Source: an uncultured Bacteroidales bacterium (GTDB lineage: Bacteria; Bacteroidota; Bacteroidia; Bacteroidales; UBA932). From it: a DNA stretch of 8,401 nucleotides. The stretch spans positions 1 through 8,401 of the forward strand of contig CABTXO010000060.1 in the NCBI GenBank assembly GCA_902488725.1. Direction: 5' to 3'. Below are positions 5,029-8,401 of this stretch, piece after piece; positions within the stretch are counted from its first letter, which is position 1; every line of letters begins with the position of its first letter. The notes beneath the pieces were generated by a model. It was not told where the DNA came from. It did not search any database and worked only from the letters and a program-made list of their open reading frames with translations. Position numbers and translations under genes: made by a program.

Positions 5029-5688
5029 TTACTTGCTCTCGCCCTTCGCTTCCTCCTCTGCTGCGGGTGCGGCCTCCGCTGCCTCCTCGGTTGCTCCGGC
5101 GGTTTCGGCGGCCTCTTCACGTGCGATCTGAGCGGCGATCTGGCGCGTGGACTTGACGGTGCAGATGATGGTGGACTTGGGGGAGACAATCGCGATGTTG
5201 TCGAACTTCAGATCCCCGGTCACGATCCTCTGTTCGAGGTCAAGCTTGCTGACATCCACGACGATCTGGTCGGGAAGGTCCTTCTTCAGGGCGCTGATGC
5301 GCAGCGACCGGGCCAGCTGGTAGAACTTGCCGCCGTTCTGCACGCCGACCGGATGTCCGTCGGTCACCACGGGCACGTTGATCGTGACCGGCTTCTCGTC
5401 GTTGACGGCGAGGAAGTCCACATGCAGGCAGTTGTCCTTGACCGGATGCCACTGCAGTTCTTGGAAGACGGATTCGTAGGTCTTTCCGTCGCTCAGCTTC
5501 AGGTCGATGATGAAGGATTGCGGGGTGTCTGTAGCTTGTTTCAGTTCTTTGGCGCCGACGGTGAACAGGATGTTCTCCATGCCGAGTCCGTACAGGTTGC
5601 AGGGGACGAGTCCCCGTTTGCGGAAGGCCTTGAGGGCGGCCTTGTTGCCCTTCTCGCGGATGGTACCGCTGAGTTCAAAATGTTTCAT
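5029..5688 (-). CDS. rplY: Large ribosomal subunit protein bL25, CTC form
   Basis: bL25 binds 5S rRNA in the 50S subunit; the longer CTC (TL5) form adds a second beta domain and is linked to general stress in Bacillus. The 219-residue product has the 5S-binding domain (about 1-92: LSGTIREKGNKAALKAFRKR, GLVPCNLYG, and SVFQELQWHPVKDNCLHVDF), then the TL5 beta domain (about 97-185). It ends in an Ala/Glu-rich acidic tail (190-219) that is probably flexible. The ATG at 5688 gives the normal N-terminus. It lies under a near-perfect Bacteroidota promoter with a leader of about 80 bases that can form two hairpins, so leader-based control is possible. pth follows after 23 bases. Confidence 0.96.
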   Translation of the reverse strand: MKHFELSGTIREKGNKAALKAFRKRGLVPCNLYGLGMENILFTVGAKELKQATDTPQSFIIDLKLSDGKTYESVFQELQWHPVKDNCLHVDFLAVNDEKPVTINVPVVTDGHPVGVQNGGKFYQLARSLRISALKKDLPDQIVVDVSKLDLEQRIVTGDLKFDNIAIVSPKSTIICTVKSTRQIAAQIAREEAAETAGATEEAAEAAPAAEEEAKGESK

Positions 5689-5715
5689 TTTGCGTACGAT
5701 AAAATGTGTTACTCA

Positions 5716-5763
5716 GTTCCGGGCGGGCCGGAACCCCATTGCACCAAAAGCGTGGACGCTTTT
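5716..5763 (-). promoter_or_regulatory. Structured leader of rplY (two hairpins)
   Basis: Between the predicted start of transcription (about 5770) and the rplY ATG there are two perfect hairpins. The first pairs AAAAGCG with CGCTTTT (5763-5746) around a 4-base loop. The second pairs GTTCCGG with CCGGAAC (5734-5716) around a 5-base loop. The first ends in TTTT and could act as a weak attenuator. Ribosomal protein genes often carry autoregulatory leaders, but I recognise no known family here. Confidence 0.45.
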
Positions 5764-5774
5764 TAACGGGCGGG

Positions 5775-5805
5775 CAAAGATAGAAATTTTTCAGGAATAT
5801 GCAAA
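5775..5805 (-). promoter_or_regulatory. Housekeeping promoter of rplY-pth
   Basis: On the minus strand, TTTG (5805-5802), a 19-base spacer and TATCTTTG (5782-5775) match the Bacteroidota promoter consensus TTTG-N19-TAnnTTTG at every fixed position. Transcription would begin near 5770. Confidence 0.75.
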
Positions 5806-5813
5806 AGGTCAGT

Positions 5814-5839
5814 CCCTTGTTTGAGGAAAAAAGCAAGGG
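5814..5839 (-). other. Hairpin between the C11 peptidase gene and the rplY promoter
   Basis: CCCTTG (5839-5834 on the minus strand) pairs with CAAGGG (5819-5814) across a 14-base loop that includes TTTTTT. It is placed where the C11 gene's transcript should end, 37 bases after its stop. There is no T-tract after the stem, so it is a poor intrinsic terminator; it may act by another route or be incidental. Confidence 0.3.
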
Positions 5840-5875
5840 GCCCGTCGGCGTTGTACTTCTGTCTTGAACCTTCAC

Positions 5876-7180
5876 TTATTTGATGAAATCCGTGGCCTTG
5901 TTCCAGTCGAGTTCCGGGTAGGCAGCATTCAGAACATTCGTACCGGAAGAGGGGATGTAGGTGGTCAGACCGCAGTTGACGGCAATGTCGAAGAGGCCGC
6001 CGTAGGCGCTGTAATATTTCCGGGTGTTGTTCTTGTAGGCGAGGCAGTCTGCGACCGCGCCGTCCAGGGAGAGCAGTTCGTCCGGTGTCGCGCCAGCCCG
6101 GGACAGTACGTCCCGCAGGTCGAAGAACCACCGCTTGTTGCCGCCGAAGTTCTGGACGGCAGCCGGATCAAGGGCGGCGATGGCGCCCCTGTACTTTTCG
6201 AAAAGCGGTTTGCACACCTGCGCAACGGCATCCAGTCCGGATGTCTTGACCAGCGAAACCGTCGAGGACTGGAAAAAGCCCGACCGGGATTCATACCGCA
6301 GGAAGGAGTCCCGGAACAGGGAGACTAGGTCCGCCTGCCCCTTGGCAAAGAGATACCCGGTGATTTTGGTGTAGTCGAACATCCCGTCTGCCAGCACTTC
6401 CGCGGGGGAGAGCCCGAGATAGGCGGCCTTGTCCTTCAGCCCGTAGGCCACTTCCACGCTCCCCGTCAGGCAGCAGTCGAACAGAATGTAATCCAGTTTG
6501 AAGGGAATGGCGGAAGCGAACTCGTTCACGGTCATCTCGTACCGTTCGCCGGCAGAGAAATAGTCCTGCCCCAGGGAACGGGTGACCGGCATCGCCGGGT
6601 CGAAGGACTCGCGGTCGAAGTAGGAGGCCAGCCCGGGCTGTCCCGAACGGGTGTTGGAGGCATAGTAGCCGGTCGGCATCCAGCCGGAAGCATGGGAGGC
6701 GAAAATCATCCCGTAGCCGGCGGCGGGAAAGTTCTGCCGGACGTAGTTCAGCACGCGGGAGAGCGTTTCAGGTGAAGTTGCGACCGTGCGCTTGTCGTAG
6801 GTCAGCAAGGTGTCTGCCACGGCCTGGCCGTCTGCATCGGCCGACAGCCGGGTCAGCGAACAGATGCCGTCCCCGCTCCGAAGTTTCGAGAAGACGAGCA
6901 CGACGTCGCTCTTCCGGGCCTTGCCGGGGAGGGTTCCGCTCTTGAGTTCGTCGATGTCGCCCTGGAGATAGGTGGAGAGCGAGTTGTACCCGCATTCGTA
7001 CATCAGGAGCACGCGCCGCGTTTCCTGGTGGGGGAGCCGATTGCCGGGCTGGAAGGCCTCCACGCCGGGCTGCTGCGGAAGGGTGAAGTCTTCGTCTTTG
7101 GTACAGGAAACGGCCAGTCCGACCACCGGAACGATGACGGCCGCCACAAGGGTCCTGCGGACTTTTCTGACGAGGTTCAT
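5876..7180 (-). CDS. Clostripain-like C11 cysteine peptidase, surface lipoprotein
   Basis: A 434-residue protein of the clostripain (C11) family, endopeptidases that usually cut after Arg or Lys. Residues 1-25 form a type II signal peptide (NLVRKVRR, a hydrophobic core, then AVSC) with lipidated Cys26. TKDED follows directly and resembles the Bacteroidota export signal that sends lipoproteins to the cell surface. The catalytic domain begins at RRVLLMYECGYNSLSTYLQGDIDEL (55-79). The catalytic His is His163 in FASHASGW and the nucleophile Cys237 in ILFDCCLTGSVEVAYGLKDKA, followed by LGLSPAEV. I chose the ATG at 7180 because it gives the signal peptide; the frame is open another 93 codons upstream into the divergent gene. 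Substrate and maturation are unknown; relatives include fragipain, which activates a Bacteroides toxin. Confidence 0.9.
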   Translation of the reverse strand: MNLVRKVRRTLVAAVIVPVVGLAVSCTKDEDFTLPQQPGVEAFQPGNRLPHQETRRVLLMYECGYNSLSTYLQGDIDELKSGTLPGKARKSDVVLVFSKLRSGDGICSLTRLSADADGQAVADTLLTYDKRTVATSPETLSRVLNYVRQNFPAAGYGMIFASHASGWMPTGYYASNTRSGQPGLASYFDRESFDPAMPVTRSLGQDYFSAGERYEMTVNEFASAIPFKLDYILFDCCLTGSVEVAYGLKDKAAYLGLSPAEVLADGMFDYTKITGYLFAKGQADLVSLFRDSFLRYESRSGFFQSSTVSLVKTSGLDAVAQVCKPLFEKYRGAIAALDPAAVQNFGGNKRWFFDLRDVLSRAGATPDELLSLDGAVADCLAYKNNTRKYYSAYGGLFDIAVNCGLTTYIPSSGTNVLNAAYPELDWNKATDFIK

Positions 7181-7207
7181 AGTCGTTTCAGTTATGTTTA
7201 CAAAATG

Positions 7208-7215
7208 CAAATTTA
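7208..7215 (-). promoter_or_regulatory. -7 box of a promoter for the C11 peptidase gene
   Basis: On the minus strand TAAATTTG (7215-7208) is an exact match to TAnnTTTG and lies 27 bases before the start codon. No good TTTG is seen at the right distance upstream, so the promoter may be weak or need an activator. Confidence 0.45.
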
Positions 7216-7237
7216 TAATTTTCCCGGATATATTCAC

Positions 7238-7245
7238 TATCTTTA
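7238..7245 (+). promoter_or_regulatory. -7 box of a promoter for the DPP III-like gene
   Basis: TATCTTTA matches TAnnTTTG at 7 of 8 positions and lies 23 bases before the ATG at 7269. The -33 element is not clear. It overlaps the region where the divergent promoter's upstream element would lie, so the two promoters may influence each other. Confidence 0.35.
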
Positions 7246-7268
7246 TCGCCACCAAACAAATCAGATCC

Positions 7269-8401
7269 ATGCATAGTGCGTTCAAAATGATTGTTGTAAT
7301 CGGAGCCGCTGCAGCTCTGCTTTCTTGCAGCAACACCCCGAAGGAAAGCCCGGAACAGGCCGGCTTCAAATACCTGCTCGACGAATTCGCCGACCTGAAG
7401 ATCATGCGGTTCCAGGTGCCCGGCTGGGACGATCTGACCCTCCGGCAGAAAGAGTACATCTACCACCTCTCGGAGGCCGCCAAATATGGTCGGGACATCA
7501 CCTGGGACCAGTACTGCAAGTGGAACCTGCCGATCCGCCACCTGGTGGAAGATATTCTCGATGAATATGACGGCGACCGCACCACCCCGGAATTCCAGCA
7601 GTTCCTGGTCTATGCCAAGCGGCTCTTCTTCGCCAACGGTATCCATCACCACTACGCCGAAGACAAGTTCTTCCCGGGATGTTCCCGGGACTATTTCGAA
7701 AGCCTGGCGGCGGCCGTCGGGGAAGACGTGAAGGGGGGTGAGCTGATGGATGTCATCTATTCCCCGGACCGCTACCTGCAGCGCCGGTCCACTTCGAAGG
7801 ACGGGGACATCGTGGCCCTCTCTTCCGTGAACTTCTACGAAGGCGTCACGCGCAAGGAAGTGGACGACTTCTACAAGGCCCTGGTCGACCCGAACGACAC
7901 CACCCCGATCTCCTATGGTCTGAACTCGAAGGTTGTGAAAGAAAACGGCAAGGTGGTCGAGAAGCTTTGGAAGGTGGGCGGCATCTACGGCCCGGCCCTG
8001 GAAAAGATCTGCGCCGAGCTCGAGAAGGCTGCCGCGGTCGCGGAAAACGAGAACCAGGCCAAGGCCCTGCGGCTGCTGGTGGACTACTACCGTTCCGGGG
8101 ACCTGAAGCTGTGGAACGACTTCAACATCGCCTGGGTGCAGGACACCCTCGGGGCCGTGGACTACAACAACGGCTTCATCGAGGATTATGACGATCCGCT
8201 CGGCCGCAAGGCGACCTGGGAAGGCATCGTGAACGTGAAGGATTTCGCGGCTTCCGCCCGCACCGAAGCGCTGAGCGAGAACGCCCAGTGGTTCGAGGAC
8301 CATTCCCCGGTGGATCCCCGCTTCAAGAAGGCGGCCGTCAAGGGTGTCTCCGCCAAGGTCATCAACGCCGTCACCCTCGCCGGCGCCTGTTATCCCTCCA
8401 C
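7269..8401 (+). CDS. Dipeptidyl peptidase III (M49 family) lipoprotein, N-terminal part (3' end outside window)
   Basis: M49 peptidases are zinc enzymes that remove dipeptides from the N-terminus of short peptides. The frame is open from ATG 7269 to the window edge, 377 full codons. MHSAFKMIVVIGAAAALLSC is a type II signal peptide with lipobox LLSC and lipidated Cys20, so the enzyme should be membrane-anchored in the envelope. Family features seen are FFANGIHHHYAEDKFFP (about 120-136) and NIAWVQDTLGAVDYNNGFIEDYDDPLGRKATWEG (about 286-319), the latter lining the substrate cleft in known DPP III structures. The zinc motifs HEXXGH and EEXRAD come later in the family and are beyond the window, so activity cannot be judged. 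Known DPP IIIs are mainly cytosolic; a lipoprotein form suggests peptide scavenging in the periplasm or on the surface. It is divergent from the C11 peptidase. Confidence 0.92.
   Translation, partial: MHSAFKMIVVIGAAAALLSCSNTPKESPEQAGFKYLLDEFADLKIMRFQVPGWDDLTLRQKEYIYHLSEAAKYGRDITWDQYCKWNLPIRHLVEDILDEYDGDRTTPEFQQFLVYAKRLFFANGIHHHYAEDKFFPGCSRDYFESLAAAVGEDVKGGELMDVIYSPDRYLQRRSTSKDGDIVALSSVNFYEGVTRKEVDDFYKALVDPNDTTPISYGLNSKVVKENGKVVEKLWKVGGIYGPALEKICAELEKAAAVAENENQAKALRLLVDYYRSGDLKLWNDFNIAWVQDTLGAVDYNNGFIEDYDDPLGRKATWEGIVNVKDFAASARTEALSENAQWFEDHSPVDPRFKKAAVKGVSAKVINAVTLAGACYPS

Noticed and set aside
7181..7459. Upstream extension of the C11 peptidase gene by 93 codons
   Set aside because: It would put the obvious lipoprotein signal peptide in the middle of the protein and overlap the divergent DPP III-like gene.
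7188..8303. A 371-codon open frame on the minus strand
   Set aside because: Antisense to the DPP III-like gene, whose plus-strand frame has a signal peptide and M49 family motifs. It also runs through the divergent promoter region.
1..8401. tRNA, rRNA, CRISPR, insertion sequence or prophage
   Set aside because: No cloverleaf or conserved rRNA segments, no regularly spaced repeats, no transposase or integrase frames, and no terminal inverted repeats were found by eye.

Overview
The window reads as chromosomal DNA from a GC-rich member of the Bacteroidota, most likely the order Bacteroidales. Four things point there: a tiny gene of the Bacteroidota-specific DUF4295 type directly after rpmB-rpmG; promoters of the Bacteroidota housekeeping form (TTTG, about 19 bases, TAnnTTTG); mostly A/T-rich translation starts without a well-placed Shine-Dalgarno sequence; and two lipoproteins typical of the group, one with an acidic stretch straight after the lipid-bearing Cys. 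A gut Bacteroidales of the Alistipes or Cryptobacteroides kind would fit, but that is inference.

Layout, left to right. Plus strand, 1-3779: a translation gene run with the end of thrS (threonyl-tRNA synthetase), infC (IF3), rpmI (bL35), rplT (bL20), lepB (signal peptidase I), rpmB (bL28), rpmG (bL33) and a 52-residue DUF4295 protein that is probably ribosomal. A hairpin terminator at about 3808-3836 closes the run. lepB sits between the two ribosomal blocks, so signal peptide processing may be produced together with ribosome parts. A promoter-like sequence before rpmB could start a second transcript.

3780-4080 has no protein gene. It holds the plus-strand terminator, a candidate small RNA on the minus strand with an ECF-sigma-like promoter and its own intrinsic terminator, and the strong minus-strand terminator of the next gene.

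Minus strand, 4081-7180: a 58-residue histone H1-like (Hc1 family) DNA-binding protein behind an AT-rich, A-tract-rich upstream region; pth (peptidyl-tRNA hydrolase) and rplY (bL25, CTC form) as a pair under a near-perfect promoter, with a leader of about 80 bases that can form two hairpins; and a clostripain-like C11 cysteine protease made as a lipoprotein. Divergent from the protease, on the plus strand from 7269, is a lipoprotein of the M49 dipeptidyl peptidase III family that runs off the window before its zinc site. The two peptidases share an 88-base intergenic region and could form an envelope peptide-degradation pair: an endopeptidase expected to cut after Arg/Lys, and an exopeptidase removing dipeptides.

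Most of the window is ordinary core genome. The parts most worth a second look are the candidate small RNA at 3889-3990, the structured rplY leader, the perfectly repeated gene junction in the rpmB cluster, and the divergent peptidase pair. I saw no tRNA, rRNA, CRISPR array, insertion sequence or prophage gene.
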